Both the position numbers and the translations under genes were made by a program. This document shows positions 17,270 to 25,441 of a stretch of DNA of 64,000 bases, one piece after another. A model generated the notes under the pieces. The model was not told the origin of the DNA. It ran no database searches and was given only the letters and a program-made list of their open reading frames with translations. Each line of letters opens with the position of its first letter. Positions within the stretch are counted from its first letter, which is position 1. This DNA comes from Microcella flavibacter (GTDB lineage Bacteria; Actinomycetota; Actinomycetes; Actinomycetales; Microbacteriaceae). The stretch is taken from contig NZ_CP051299.1 in the NCBI RefSeq assembly GCF_012530535.1, positions 930,001 through 994,000 of the forward strand, written 5' to 3'.

Positions 17270-18180
17270 GGCTCGGCTTCGTCATGTCGGAGGTTGGTCA
17301 GGGCCTGCGCCGCAACCTCTCGATGGTCATCTCCGTCGTGCTCGTGACCTTCATCTCGCTGACCTTCGTCGGCACGGCCATCCTGCTGCAGGCGCAGATC
17401 AACCAGATGAAGTCGTACTGGTACGACCGCGCGCAGGTCGCCGTCTACATGTGCACCGAGTTCTCGACGGCCGGCGGCTGCGACACCCAGGCCGCGACGC
17501 CCGACCAGATCGCGCAGGTCGAGGCGCAGCTCGAATCCGAGACCCTCGCGCCCTTCATCGACGACTTCTACTTCGAGGATCGCGAGCTCGCCTTCGCGAA
17601 CTTCCAGGAGCAGTTCGAGGGCAACGCGATCGCCGACCTCGTCACGCCCGAGCTGCTGCCCGAGGCGTTCTGGGTGAACCTCTCCGACCCGACCCAGACC
17701 GAGATCCTGCAGGACGCCCTCACCGGCATCGCGGGCCTCGAGAGCGTCGTCGACCAGCGCAGCTACCTCGAGGGCATCTTCGACATCCTCAACGCCTCGA
17801 GCTTCACCGCCATCGGCATCGCCTCGCTCATGCTCGTCGCGGCCGCGCTGCTCATCTCGACGACCATCCGGCTCAGCGCCTTCTCGAGGCGGCGAGAGCT
17901 CGGCATCATGCGCCTCGTCGGCGCCTCGAACCGCTTCATCCAGACCCCCTTCATCATCGAGGGGGTGGTCGCCGCGCTCCTGGGATCGATCATGGCGGGC
18001 GGCGCCGTCGTCGCGATCGTGCACTTCTTCGTGCAGGGCTACCTGTCGCAGACGTTGCCGACGACGAGCTTCGTGACGCTGCAGGATGCCCTGCTCGTGG
18101 TGCCCGTGCTGCTGGGTGCGGGCGCGGTGCTCGCGGCCGTCTCGGCGAACGTCGCGATCACGCGCTACCTGCGCGTCTGA
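17266..18180 (+). CDS. ftsX: Cell division protein FtsX (permease-like)
   Basis: A 304-residue membrane partner of FtsE. One N-terminal helix (LSMVISVVLVTFISLTFVGTAILL), an extracellular domain of about 120 residues containing two cysteines (CTEFSTAGGC, a probable disulfide) and three C-terminal helices including RRRELGIMRLVGASNRFIQTPFIIEG. It transmits ATPase state to a periplasmic hydrolase. It overlaps ftsE by four bases and precedes smpB, the order common in actinobacteria. Confidence 0.95.
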   Translation: MRLGFVMSEVGQGLRRNLSMVISVVLVTFISLTFVGTAILLQAQINQMKSYWYDRAQVAVYMCTEFSTAGGCDTQAATPDQIAQVEAQLESETLAPFIDDFYFEDRELAFANFQEQFEGNAIADLVTPELLPEAFWVNLSDPTQTEILQDALTGIAGLESVVDQRSYLEGIFDILNASSFTAIGIASLMLVAAALLISTTIRLSAFSRRRELGIMRLVGASNRFIQTPFIIEGVVAALLGSIMAGGAVVAIVHFFVQGYLSQTLPTTSFVTLQDALLVVPVLLGAGAVLAAVSANVAITRYLRV

Positions 18181-18281
18181 TCCGACCCGATCGCGCCCAG
18201 CCAGCTCGGCGCCGGTCGGATATGCTGGAGGGCTGCCGCGGCCCGCGGCGAGCATCCATTCGATTTCGGCGGAGGTGAACC

Positions 18282-18758
18282 GTGCCCAAGGAGACCGGCG
18301 AGAAGGTCGTCGCGACCAACCGCAAGGCGCGGCACGACTACGCCATCGAGGACACCTACGAGGCCGGGCTCGTGCTGAGCGGCTCCGAGGTGAAGTCGCT
18401 GCGCATGGGCCGCGCGAGCCTCGTCGACGGCTACGGCTACATCGACGGCGGGGAGGCCTGGCTCGACGCCGTGCACATCCCCGAGTACACGCAGGCGACG
18501 TGGACGAACCACCCGCCCCGGCGCAAGCGGAAGATGCTGCTGCACAAGGCCCAGATCATCAAGATCAGCCAGAAGACGAAGGAGGGCGGCTACACGCTCG
18601 TGCCCCTTCGCATCTACTTCGTCGACGGGCGCGCCAAGGTCGAGCTCGCCGTCGCCAAGGGCAAGCGCGAGTACGACAAGCGGCAGACGCTGCGCGAGAA
18701 GCAGGACAAGCGCGAGGCCGAGCGGGCCATGCGCGGGCGCAACCGCCTCGGCGACTGA
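18282..18758 (+). CDS. smpB: SsrA-binding protein SmpB
   Basis: A 158-residue tmRNA partner with GTG start 18282 and GGAGG six bases upstream. Motifs are [30 protein letters not shown] and the C-terminal basic tail [25 protein letters not shown] that enters the mRNA channel of stalled ribosomes. A TATGCT -10-like box lies at 18221-18226. Its RNA partner ssrA is 2.8 kb downstream, separated by the MFS and SIMPL genes. Confidence 0.96.
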   Translation: MPKETGEKVVATNRKARHDYAIEDTYEAGLVLSGSEVKSLRMGRASLVDGYGYIDGGEAWLDAVHIPEYTQATWTNHPPRRKRKMLLHKAQIIKISQKTKEGGYTLVPLRIYFVDGRAKVELAVAKGKREYDKRQTLREKQDKREAERAMRGRNRLGD

Positions 18759-18814
18759 GCGCCGGCTGCGACGCTGAGCGGCCGGTCAGCGGGTCGAGCG
18801 TAGGCTCACCGTTC

Positions 18815-20341
18815 GTGACCCAACGAGCCGACACCGCCGCCACGGAGAACGACGCGATCGGGGAGGACGGCTACACCGACCGCACCCGCTGGCAGGCCTT
18901 CGCGGTGGCGGTCGCCGTCGCCTCGCTCACGATCCTCGACCTCTCGAAGGTCAACGTCGGCATCCCGGCCATCGAGCTCGCCTTCGGGGCTGGGCCGACC
19001 GAGATCCAGCTCATCGTCGCCGGCTACGTGCTCGCCTTCGGCATCGTGCTCGTGCCGGCCGGGCGCCTGGGCGACCTCAGCTCGCGCCGTCGACTGTTCC
19101 TCATCGGGCTCGTCGTGTTCCTGCTCGCGAGCCTGTTCTGCGCCATAGCCCCGACCGTCGAGCTGCTCGCGGCCTCGCGCATCCTGCAGGGCGTGTCGGC
19201 GGGTCTGCTCATGCCGCAGGTGCTCGGGCTCATCCAGCAGCTCTTCACCGGCGCCGCGCGCGGCCGGGCCTTCGGCGTCTTCGGCGCCGTCATCGGCCTC
19301 GCGACGGCGTTCGGACCGACCCTCGGCGGCCTTCTCATCGGCATCGGCGGCCCCGAGGACGGCTGGCGGCTCATCTTCTGGATGAACGTGCCGCTCGTGC
19401 TGCTGCTGTTCCCCTTCGCCTACAAGCTGCTGCCGCGCACGCAGCCGACGACGGGGGCCGCGAAGGATCTCGACCTCATCGGCACCGCCCTCCTCGGCGC
19501 GACGGTGCTGAGCCTCATGCTGCCCTTCGTGCTCACGACCGGCGCCCCGAGCGACGACCCGGCGCGCTGGTGGTGGCTCGCCGCCTTCGCCGGGCTCGCC
19601 ACCGTCTTCGTGCTCTGGGAGCGCCGTTACACCGCGGGCGGTCGCACCGCGATCGTCGACTTCGCCCTGTTCCGCATCGGCGGCTACCGCAACGGCATCC
19701 TCATCTCGACGTTCTACTTCGCGGCGATGCCGGCGACGTTCCTGACGCTCTCGCTGTTCCTGCAGTTCGGCCTCGGGCTCGAGCCGGTCTACGCGGGCAT
19801 GGTCACCATCCCCTTCGCCCTCGCCTCGGCGGTCACCAGCTGGTACAGCGGCAAGGTCGTGAACACCTACGGCCGCTCGATCGTCGTGCTCGGCCTCGTC
19901 GGCGTCGTCATCGGGTTCGGCGGGGTGCTCGCCTCGGCCTTCCTGCTGCCCGCGGCGATCTCGCCCTGGGTCGTCGCCGCCTTCATGACGATCGCCGGAG
20001 CGGGCGGCGGCGCCGTCATCGCCCCGAACCAGACGCTCACCCTCGCCGACGTGCCGGTCACCTCGGGCGGCGTCGCCGGCTCGATCGGCCAGGTCGGTCA
20101 GCGCGTCGGCACCGCCGTCGGCATCGCGGCGGCCACGGCGGCGTTCTACGTGACGATCTACGCCGAGGAGGGCAGCGTCGGCGAGCTCATGCTCTACCAG
20201 GACGCCTTCCGCAACGCGGCCTTCGTCATCCTGACCTTCGTCGGCCTCGCGCTGCTGCTCGCCGTCATCGACCTGCGCGGCCGCAAGGCCGGAACCCTCG
20301 CGAACACGCCGAGCGCCACCGAGGGCCTGCCCGAGGACTGA
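18815..20341 (+). CDS. MFS transporter, DHA2 (14-helix) drug:H+ antiporter type
   Basis: A 508-residue protein, the usual length for 14-TM exporters. Signatures are LDLSKVNVGIPAIELAF (helix 1), AGYVLAFGIVLVPAGRLGDLSSRR, motif C-like GLATAFGPTLGGLLIG and a long linker around residues 200-225. The GTG start at 18815 has TAGGCT eight bases upstream and no good ribosome site, fitting a leaderless mRNA. Likely multidrug efflux; substrates unknown. Confidence 0.87.
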   Translation: MTQRADTAATENDAIGEDGYTDRTRWQAFAVAVAVASLTILDLSKVNVGIPAIELAFGAGPTEIQLIVAGYVLAFGIVLVPAGRLGDLSSRRRLFLIGLVVFLLASLFCAIAPTVELLAASRILQGVSAGLLMPQVLGLIQQLFTGAARGRAFGVFGAVIGLATAFGPTLGGLLIGIGGPEDGWRLIFWMNVPLVLLLFPFAYKLLPRTQPTTGAAKDLDLIGTALLGATVLSLMLPFVLTTGAPSDDPARWWWLAAFAGLATVFVLWERRYTAGGRTAIVDFALFRIGGYRNGILISTFYFAAMPATFLTLSLFLQFGLGLEPVYAGMVTIPFALASAVTSWYSGKVVNTYGRSIVVLGLVGVVIGFGGVLASAFLLPAAISPWVVAAFMTIAGAGGGAVIAPNQTLTLADVPVTSGGVAGSIGQVGQRVGTAVGIAAATAAFYVTIYAEEGSVGELMLYQDAFRNAAFVILTFVGLALLLAVIDLRGRKAGTLANTPSATEGLPED

Positions 20342-20383
20342 ACGCCCGGTACGGCGGTCGTCGCCGTCCCTTGCAGGGCGTCG

Positions 20384-20719
20384 CTACGGCTGCTGCGGCC
20401 GTTTCATCGGGCCGTCGAGGGCGGCGGTGACGGTGATGCGCGCGGCGAGCTGCGCCAGCTCCGATTCGGGATGCCCCTCCAGGGCGTCGTCGAACCAGTG
20501 CGCCCAGACCTGCCGCACGTCGTCGGCCGTCAGCGGCGCCCGCCGCGCGCGCTGCACGAGATCCTCCGCCTCGGGTCGGTACTCGTCCGTCGGCATGCCC
20601 CCGACCCCGGGCCGGAGCCCGCTGAGGTCGGCACGGGCGAGCAGCCGCGCCACCCGCTCCACCGCGTCGTGGCCGCCCGACGTCGGTCCCATCGTTCGGC
20701 CCGCCTGCCCGCCCGTCAT
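20384..20719 (-). CDS. Hypothetical protein coupled to the SIMPL gene
   Basis: A 111-residue soluble protein starting at ATG 20719, which overlaps the stop of the upstream SIMPL gene by four bases. It is acidic and helical (AEDLVQRARRAPLTADDVRQVWAHWFDDALEGHPESELAQLAARITVTAAL). The DDVRQVWAHWFDDALEGHPESE core looks like a folded domain with paired tryptophans. No family recognised. The coupling suggests joint expression with the SIMPL protein. Confidence 0.55.
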   Translation of the reverse strand: MTGGQAGRTMGPTSGGHDAVERVARLLARADLSGLRPGVGGMPTDEYRPEAEDLVQRARRAPLTADDVRQVWAHWFDDALEGHPESELAQLAARITVTAALDGPMKRPQQP

Positions 20720-21387
20720 CGCGCCGCGAAGCGCGCGTCGACGGCCGCCTCGATGACGATCAGCTCGGGTCTCAGCGAGATGCCGGGGGAGCGGGAGTCG
20801 CCGCCCATCATGGCGATGCGCGACATGCGGGGGCTCGCACCCTCGCCCTGACCCTGGTCGCCGAGCATGCCGGGGTCGGCGAGGGCGAGTGCGGTGACGC
20901 TCCCGAGCCCGATGCTCTGCGCGTAGACGGTGGCCTTCGTCACGGCGTCCTTCACGGCGCGCGAGCGCACCTCGGTGAGCACGGCGGTGCGGCGGCCCTC
21001 GCCGAGCATCCACTCGATGCCGTCGATCGCGGCGAGCGGCTCGGCCGCGAGGGCGTCGACGAGCGCGGGCAGGGCGTCGAGACCCGTGACGGTCGCGGTG
21101 CCGCCGGCGCTCGCACGGTGCACGAGGGGCAGCTGCTCGCCCGTGCTGCTCCACGGGCGCTGCGCAGTGACGGCGAGGCGATCGGTCGACCAGGCGGCGA
21201 CCGGGCCGCGCTGGGCGTCGTGGTGCTCGCGGAGCGCGGCAGTCACGCGCTCGAGGGCGGCCGCCACGTCGGCGACGACGGGCTCGCGCTCAGGGCCGTC
21301 CCCGGCGATCGTGAAGCTCAGCACGGCGCGCTCGGGGGCGTACTCGCCGCGGGCGGCGCCCTGCACGGTGATGATCGTCTCGGGCAT
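20716..21387 (-). CDS. SIMPL (DUF541) domain protein
   Basis: A 223-residue protein of the SIMPL family: ITVQGAARGEYAPERAVLSFTIAGDGPE at the N-terminus and RSRAVKDAVTKATVYAQSIGLGSVTALALAD in the second half, the paired elements that define the family. There is no signal peptide, so it is probably cytoplasmic, unlike many Gram-negative members. AGGAGC is five bases before ATG 21387. Function of the family is poorly known. Confidence 0.82.
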   Translation of the reverse strand: MPETIITVQGAARGEYAPERAVLSFTIAGDGPEREPVVADVAAALERVTAALREHHDAQRGPVAAWSTDRLAVTAQRPWSSTGEQLPLVHRASAGGTATVTGLDALPALVDALAAEPLAAIDGIEWMLGEGRRTAVLTEVRSRAVKDAVTKATVYAQSIGLGSVTALALADPGMLGDQGQGEGASPRMSRIAMMGGDSRSPGISLRPELIVIEAAVDARFAAR

Positions 21388-21582
21388 GCGGGGCTCCTGC
21401 GGCTCGTTGTCAGCGGTGGCCTATACTGTAGGGCTGCACTCGAAACAGTGCATGAGCGCCGATGCGGGGTCACCCCGGGCCGGCGATCACAACTCCACAG
21501 TGCGTGACAGCGACCCACTCATCGCCGTGCCTCTCGATCGTTCCGTCCGCGGAACGGGCGGGGAGTCGGCGACGGTGCACGC
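21388..21582 (+). promoter_or_regulatory. tmRNA promoter and precursor leader
   Basis: TATACT (21422-21427) is a near-consensus -10 box. It is followed by the hairpin TGCACT-CGAAAC-AGTGCA (21435-21452), the left arm of an 18-bp inverted repeat (21498-21515) and a second small hairpin CGTTCC-GTCCGC-GGAACG (21539-21556), before the mature RNA begins at 21583. No matching -35 box is obvious at 17-base spacing. No protein gene is seen in this stretch. Confidence 0.55.
21498..21515 (+). repeat. Left arm of 18-bp inverted repeat bracketing tmRNA
   Basis: CAGTGCGTGACAGCGACC here is the exact reverse complement of GGTCGCTGTCACGCACTG at 21955-21972. The left arm is 67 bases before the mature tmRNA 5' end; the right arm starts four bases after the mature 3' end. 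In a precursor transcript the arms could pair into a processing stem. Confidence 0.85.
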
Positions 21583-21950
21583 GGGGATGATCGGTTTCGA
21601 CATTGCTTGCGACTCTGTGAGAAGCGGGTCGAGGATTCAGGGTTATCTCGTTAACGATCTCTGAAAACAACAGGTGCCGATTCCAAGCGCACCGACTTCG
21701 CTCTCGCCGCCTAAGGCAGAGTAGAAAGTCCGTCAGTCCGGGTTCGCCTCCGCCCCGGGTCCTGGCGTCATCAAGGAGGATTGCTGCGTGTGCGCGTCTC
21801 AGGAGCACGCGGGACTTTCACTGAGGCTGGGCTCGTCGGTGTAGGGGTCTGCAACAAACACCGGAGCCGAGCAGAACGTCTCAGCAGACTACGCCCGTAG
21901 AAGGCACAGGCTCTCAGCAGTGGACGGGGGTTCAATTCCCCCCATCTCCA
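21583..21950 (+). ncRNA. ssrA: Transfer-messenger RNA
   Basis: The 5' end GGGGATG pairs with CATCTCC at the 3' end as an acceptor stem, followed by discriminator A (21950). The T-arm GGGGGTTCAATTCCCCC and the conserved ATCGGTTTCGAC near the 5' end confirm tmRNA. The tag frame starts at resume codon GCC (21676) and encodes ADSKRTDFALAA with stop TAA at 21712-21714. CCA is not encoded (CCC follows). It rescues stalled ribosomes with SmpB. Confidence 0.97.
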
Positions 21951-21954
21951 CCCC

Positions 21955-21972
21955 GGTCGCTGTCACGCACTG
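21955..21972 (+). repeat. Right arm of 18-bp inverted repeat bracketing tmRNA
   Basis: Perfect reverse complement of 21498-21515, beginning four bases downstream of the mature tmRNA 3' end. It could form the descending side of a long-range precursor stem or, alternatively, be a remnant of an integration site at the ssrA 3' end. Confidence 0.85.
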
Positions 21973-22061
21973 AGGAACCCCGCGCCCTCACCTGCGCCCT
22001 CTCCCGTTCGGCGGGCTCATCGTCGTGCCTGCCAGACCGCGCCTGTCAGACTGGCGCGATC

Positions 22062-22436
22062 ATGCGCACCCTCCTCAACATCATCTGGCTCGTGCTGTCG
22101 GGCTTCTGGCTGTTCCTCGGCTACGCCCTCGCCGCCCTCATCATGTGCATCCTCATCGTGACGATCCCCTGGGGCATCGCGGCGTGGCGCATCGCCGTCT
22201 ACTCGCTCTGGCCCTTCGGCCGCGACGTCGTCGACAAGCCCACCGCGGGCGGCTTCTCGCTCATCGGCAACATCGTCTGGGTGGTGCTCGCCGGCTGGTG
22301 GCTGGCGATCGGCCACATCGTCTCCGCCGTCGCGCTCGCCATCACGATCATCGGCATCCCCTTCGCCATCGCCAACATCAAGATGGTGCCGGTCGCGCTG
22401 CTGCCGCTCGGCAAGCAGATCGTCGAGCGCCGCTAG
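22062..22436 (+). CDS. YccF domain membrane protein
   Basis: A 124-residue protein with two similar halves, each a pair of hydrophobic helices: IIWLVLSGFWLFLGYALAALIMCILIVTIPWGIAAWRIA and IVWVVLAGWWLAIGHIVSAVALAITIIGIPFAIANIKM, joined by LWPFGRDVV. The WPFG and IPWG/IPFA repeats are the YccF signature. Function unknown. It lies just after ssrA in the same orientation. Confidence 0.88.
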   Translation: MRTLLNIIWLVLSGFWLFLGYALAALIMCILIVTIPWGIAAWRIAVYSLWPFGRDVVDKPTAGGFSLIGNIVWVVLAGWWLAIGHIVSAVALAITIIGIPFAIANIKMVPVALLPLGKQIVERR

Positions 22437-22514
22437 GCGCGACCGCGCACGGCGGCGCGCGCCGAGCATCCACCCCCGATCAGAGGGAGGGATGCCCGGC
22501 GCGCGCTCGCCCGG

Positions 22515-24632
22515 TCAGCCGATGTTCGCCGGGCGCTTCCACTCGGCGCCGAGCACGTGCTGGTCGAGGTAGGCGAAGACCGTCTCGTACCAGACGATCG
22601 CGTGCTGCGGCTTGAGGATCCAGTGGTTCTCGTCCGGGAAGTACAGGAACTTGTGGACGGTCGAGCCGTCCTCCTCGCCGTGGTGCGCGGTGAGCTCCGA
22701 CCACAGGCGCAGGCTCTCGCCGATCGGCACGCGGTAGTCGCGGTCGCCGTGGATGACGAGCATGGGCGTCACGATGTCGGCCACCGCGTGGTGCGGCGAG
22801 TTGGCGTCGAGGCCCTCGGGGCTGAAGATGCTCGTCCAGTACGAGGAGTTGTCGGTCGTGCCCCCGAACTGGTCGAGCGCCCACAGACTCGCGTGGCTGA
22901 CGATCGCGCGGAACCGGTCGGTGTGCCCGGCGACCCAGTTGGCCATGTAGCCGCCGAACGAGCCGCCCATCGCGGCCGTGCGGGTCTCGTCGATCTCGGG
23001 CCGCTGCTCGACGGCGTCGGTGATCGACATGAGGTCGGTGAAGGGCTTCTCGCCCCAGGAGTTCCAGCCGCGGGCGATGAAGTCCAGGCCGTAGCCGGTC
23101 GAGAGCGCCGGGTCGGGCAGCAGCACGGCGTAGCCGCGGGCCACGGCGAGCTGCGGCGCCCAGCGCCAGCTCCACGCGTTCCAGCTGTTGAGCGGGCCGC
23201 CGTGGATCCAGAGCAGAAGGGGCGCGGGATGCTCGGCACTGGCCCCCTCGGGGGTGAGCAGCCAGGCGCGCACGCGCGACCCGTCCGCAGCCAGAGTCTC
23301 GACCTCGGTCATCGTGCCGACCTCGGGCGTCGGAGCGGCGGGGCTCGCGAGCACGCTCACCTCGCCGGTTCCGGCGTCGATGCGCACGGGGTGCGCCGGG
23401 GCCTGCCACGAGGAGCGCAGGGCGACGATGTCGCCGGTGCGGGCATCCACCTGAATGCCCGTGTACGAGAAGTGGTCGTGGGTCAGCTGCTCGACCGCGC
23501 CGCCGTCGGTCGGCACGCGGAACACCGGGCCGCGGCCGTCGTGGTCGGCCGCGACGACGAGCGAGGCGCCGTCGGGGGCGAAGCGGAACTCGGCCGGCCA
23601 GCGGTCCCAGCCCTCGGCGAGGCGGCGGGGGCTCGAGCCGTCGACGTCGGCGATCCAGAGCTCCTGGTCGCCGGGGCCCTCGGGGGTGCTGAACGGGGCG
23701 CGCAGGTAGGCGAGCGCCGTGCCGTCGCGGCTGATCGTCGGGTACTCGAAGTGCACGCCCTCCTCGCCGAAGAGGGTGCGGCGCTCGCCCGTCGCGACGT
23801 CGATCGCGACGATCTCGATTCGCGGCAGGCCGCGGCTCGGCACGCGCAAGGCGGCGATGAGGGTGCGGGCGTCGGGGGTGAGGGCCTGGCCGGCCGTGTC
23901 GGCCGTGCGGCCGGGCTGCGGGGTGAGGTCGCGCGGGGCGGGGAGGTGCGCGGGGTAGGGGGTGGGGGCGGCGTCGCTCGTGTCGGCGTCGTCGCCGTCG
24001 GTGTCCGCGGCGTCGGGCGCGCGGTCGGGCAGCGCATCCGCGAGCCCCTCGAGGTCGAGGGCGAGCAGGTGCGGCTCGGCGGGGCCGAGGTCGTGGTCCC
24101 AGTAGCGAACGGGGTAGGTCTCGTGCAGGATCGCGGCGATCTTCTTCTCGCTGCGGGTGGCTCGGGCCGCCGCGTCGTCCTCGACGCCGGTCGAGCTCGG
24201 CAGCAGGTCGGCGGCGATCACGACGGTGTCGGCGTCGAGCGCGGTCGCGGCCACGCCGCTCACGCCGCCGCCGAGCCGGGTGATCGCGCGGGCCTCGCCG
24301 CCGCCGGCGGGCAGCAGCCAGAGCTGGCTCGCGTCGTGCTCCTTCTCGGCTTCGGCGTCGGGGCGGCCGGAGACGAAGAGCGCGTCGCCGTCGCGGGTGA
24401 AGGCGACGCCGGCCTCGCCCTTCGCCGAGCGGGTGAGGCGGCGGGGCGCGCCCTCACCGCGCGCGGGCACCTGCCACAGCGAGCGCTCGTAGCGCGTGCC
24501 GTCGGCGGAGAGCGTCGCGACGGTGAGCACGACGCGCTCGCCGTCGGGGGAGAGCGCGAGGCCTTCCACGCGCGGCAGCGCGATGTAGTTCTCGAGGGAG
24601 TGGAACGGAGTCGAGGTCGTCGATTCGGTCAT
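22515..24632 (-). CDS. S9 family (acylaminoacyl/prolyl oligopeptidase-like) serine peptidase
   Basis: A 705-residue two-domain peptidase. The first 430 residues form a beta-propeller of WD-like repeats (LALSPDGERVVLTV, FAPDGASLVVAAD); the alpha/beta-hydrolase part holds the nucleophile in GGSFGGYMANW (Ser558), the acid in IHGDRDYRVP (near 630) and the base in DENHWILK (near 669). ATG 24632 has TACGGT six bases upstream, the leaderless pattern. No signal peptide is seen, so it probably degrades peptides in the cytoplasm. An acidic insert (DAADTDGDDADTSDAAPTP) interrupts the propeller. Confidence 0.9.
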   Translation of the reverse strand: MTESTTSTPFHSLENYIALPRVEGLALSPDGERVVLTVATLSADGTRYERSLWQVPARGEGAPRRLTRSAKGEAGVAFTRDGDALFVSGRPDAEAEKEHDASQLWLLPAGGGEARAITRLGGGVSGVAATALDADTVVIAADLLPSSTGVEDDAAARATRSEKKIAAILHETYPVRYWDHDLGPAEPHLLALDLEGLADALPDRAPDAADTDGDDADTSDAAPTPYPAHLPAPRDLTPQPGRTADTAGQALTPDARTLIAALRVPSRGLPRIEIVAIDVATGERRTLFGEEGVHFEYPTISRDGTALAYLRAPFSTPEGPGDQELWIADVDGSSPRRLAEGWDRWPAEFRFAPDGASLVVAADHDGRGPVFRVPTDGGAVEQLTHDHFSYTGIQVDARTGDIVALRSSWQAPAHPVRIDAGTGEVSVLASPAAPTPEVGTMTEVETLAADGSRVRAWLLTPEGASAEHPAPLLLWIHGGPLNSWNAWSWRWAPQLAVARGYAVLLPDPALSTGYGLDFIARGWNSWGEKPFTDLMSITDAVEQRPEIDETRTAAMGGSFGGYMANWVAGHTDRFRAIVSHASLWALDQFGGTTDNSSYWTSIFSPEGLDANSPHHAVADIVTPMLVIHGDRDYRVPIGESLRLWSELTAHHGEEDGSTVHKFLYFPDENHWILKPQHAIVWYETVFAYLDQHVLGAEWKRPANIG

Positions 24633-24701
24633 CCCTCGACCGTATCGGCGCGGGCTGGGCGGCGTCGCCGAGCGCTCGCCGCGCATCCACCCGATTCGGA
24701 A

Positions 24702-24765
24702 TGTCAATGATTCTTGACACGGTGTGCGATCTGCTTTACCTTCAGCATGTCAGGAATTCTTGACA
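24702..24765 (+). promoter_or_regulatory. Twin operators and promoter of the XRE operon
   Basis: Two dyads of the same design occur: TGTCAA-tgattc-TTGACA (24702-24719) and TGTCAG-gaattc-TTGACA (24748-24765), centres 46 bp apart. The first contains a consensus -35 TTGACA (24714-24719), followed at 17 bases by TACCTT (24737-24742) as a -10 box. The second operator would lie across the transcription start. The XRE regulator two genes downstream is the natural ligand, so autoregulation is inferred. Confidence 0.65.
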
Positions 24766-24791
24766 TGCCGATCGACGAAGGGATGCCCCTC

Positions 24792-25220
24792 ATGGCGTTC
24801 GAGGAGAAGGGCGCGTGGGTCGCGCTCATCGTGGGAGTCATCGCGTACGCCGTGTACGTCGCGGTCGTGCTGGGCCGCGCGGCCGGCGGCGAGCTCGCCG
24901 ACACGCCTTACGCCGATGCGCTGCTGTGGAGCATCGGCGCGGCCATCGTCGCGGGCATCCTCGTCACCATCGCGGTGAGCATCATCACGCGCCGCGACGG
25001 GCTCACGAGCGACCAGCGCGACAAGCAGATCAGCGTGCGGGCCTCGCACTCCTCGCGCGCCTTCATGACCATCGGAGTGCTGGGAGCGCTCGCGCTCGCC
25101 CTCCTCGAGGCCGACCCGTTCTGGATCGCCAACACGATCTACCTGGCCTTCGTCGTCTCGGGGCTCGTCGAGGTCGGCGCGCGCATCGCCCTCTACCGCG
25201 GGGTCATGCCCGCATGGTGA
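24792..25220 (+). CDS. Four-helix membrane protein in an XRE-regulated operon
   Basis: About 142 residues from ATG 24792, chosen because AAGGG lies about ten bases before it; earlier in-frame ATGs at 24747, 24765 and 24783 lie within or just after the operator. Four hydrophobic segments: WVALIVGVIAYAVYVAVVL, LLWSIGAAIVAGILVTIAVSII, AFMTIGVLGALALALLEA and IANTIYLAFVVSGLVEVGARI. A polar loop TRRDGLTSDQRDKQI separates the two pairs. It resembles small DUF2178-like proteins often adjacent to Cro/XRE regulators; function unknown. Confidence 0.75.
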   Translation: MAFEEKGAWVALIVGVIAYAVYVAVVLGRAAGGELADTPYADALLWSIGAAIVAGILVTIAVSIITRRDGLTSDQRDKQISVRASHSSRAFMTIGVLGALALALLEADPFWIANTIYLAFVVSGLVEVGARIALYRGVMPAW

Positions 25221-25441
25221 AGCCCACGAGCGTCACCAACAGCATCCGCGCCCTGCGCTTCGCCGCCGACGAGATGACCCAGGCGGAGCTCGCCCGGCGC
25301 ATCGGGGTCACCCGCCAGACCGTCATCGCCATCGAGCAGGGGCGCTACTCGCCCTCCCTCGAGATGGCCTTCCAGATCGCCCGCGTGTTCGAGGTGCCCC
25401 TCGACGCGGTGTTCCAGTACCCGGCAGGAGCCGAATCATGA
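25214..25441 (+). CDS. XRE-family helix-turn-helix regulator
   Basis: A 75-residue protein made almost entirely of one HTH_3 domain: MTQAELARRIGVTRQTVIAIEQGRYSPSLEMAFQIARVFEVPLDAVFQY. This is the YozG/YgzD type of short Cro-like repressor usually paired with a small membrane protein. It overlaps the preceding gene by seven bases and the next by four. It probably represses its own operon through the twin TGTCA dyads at 24702-24765. Confidence 0.88.
   Translation: MVKPTSVTNSIRALRFAADEMTQAELARRIGVTRQTVIAIEQGRYSPSLEMAFQIARVFEVPLDAVFQYPAGAES

Noticed and set aside
21583-21972. Genomic island inserted at ssrA
   Set aside because: No integrase, direct repeat or composition shift follows; downstream genes look like core genome, so only the inverted repeat is reported.
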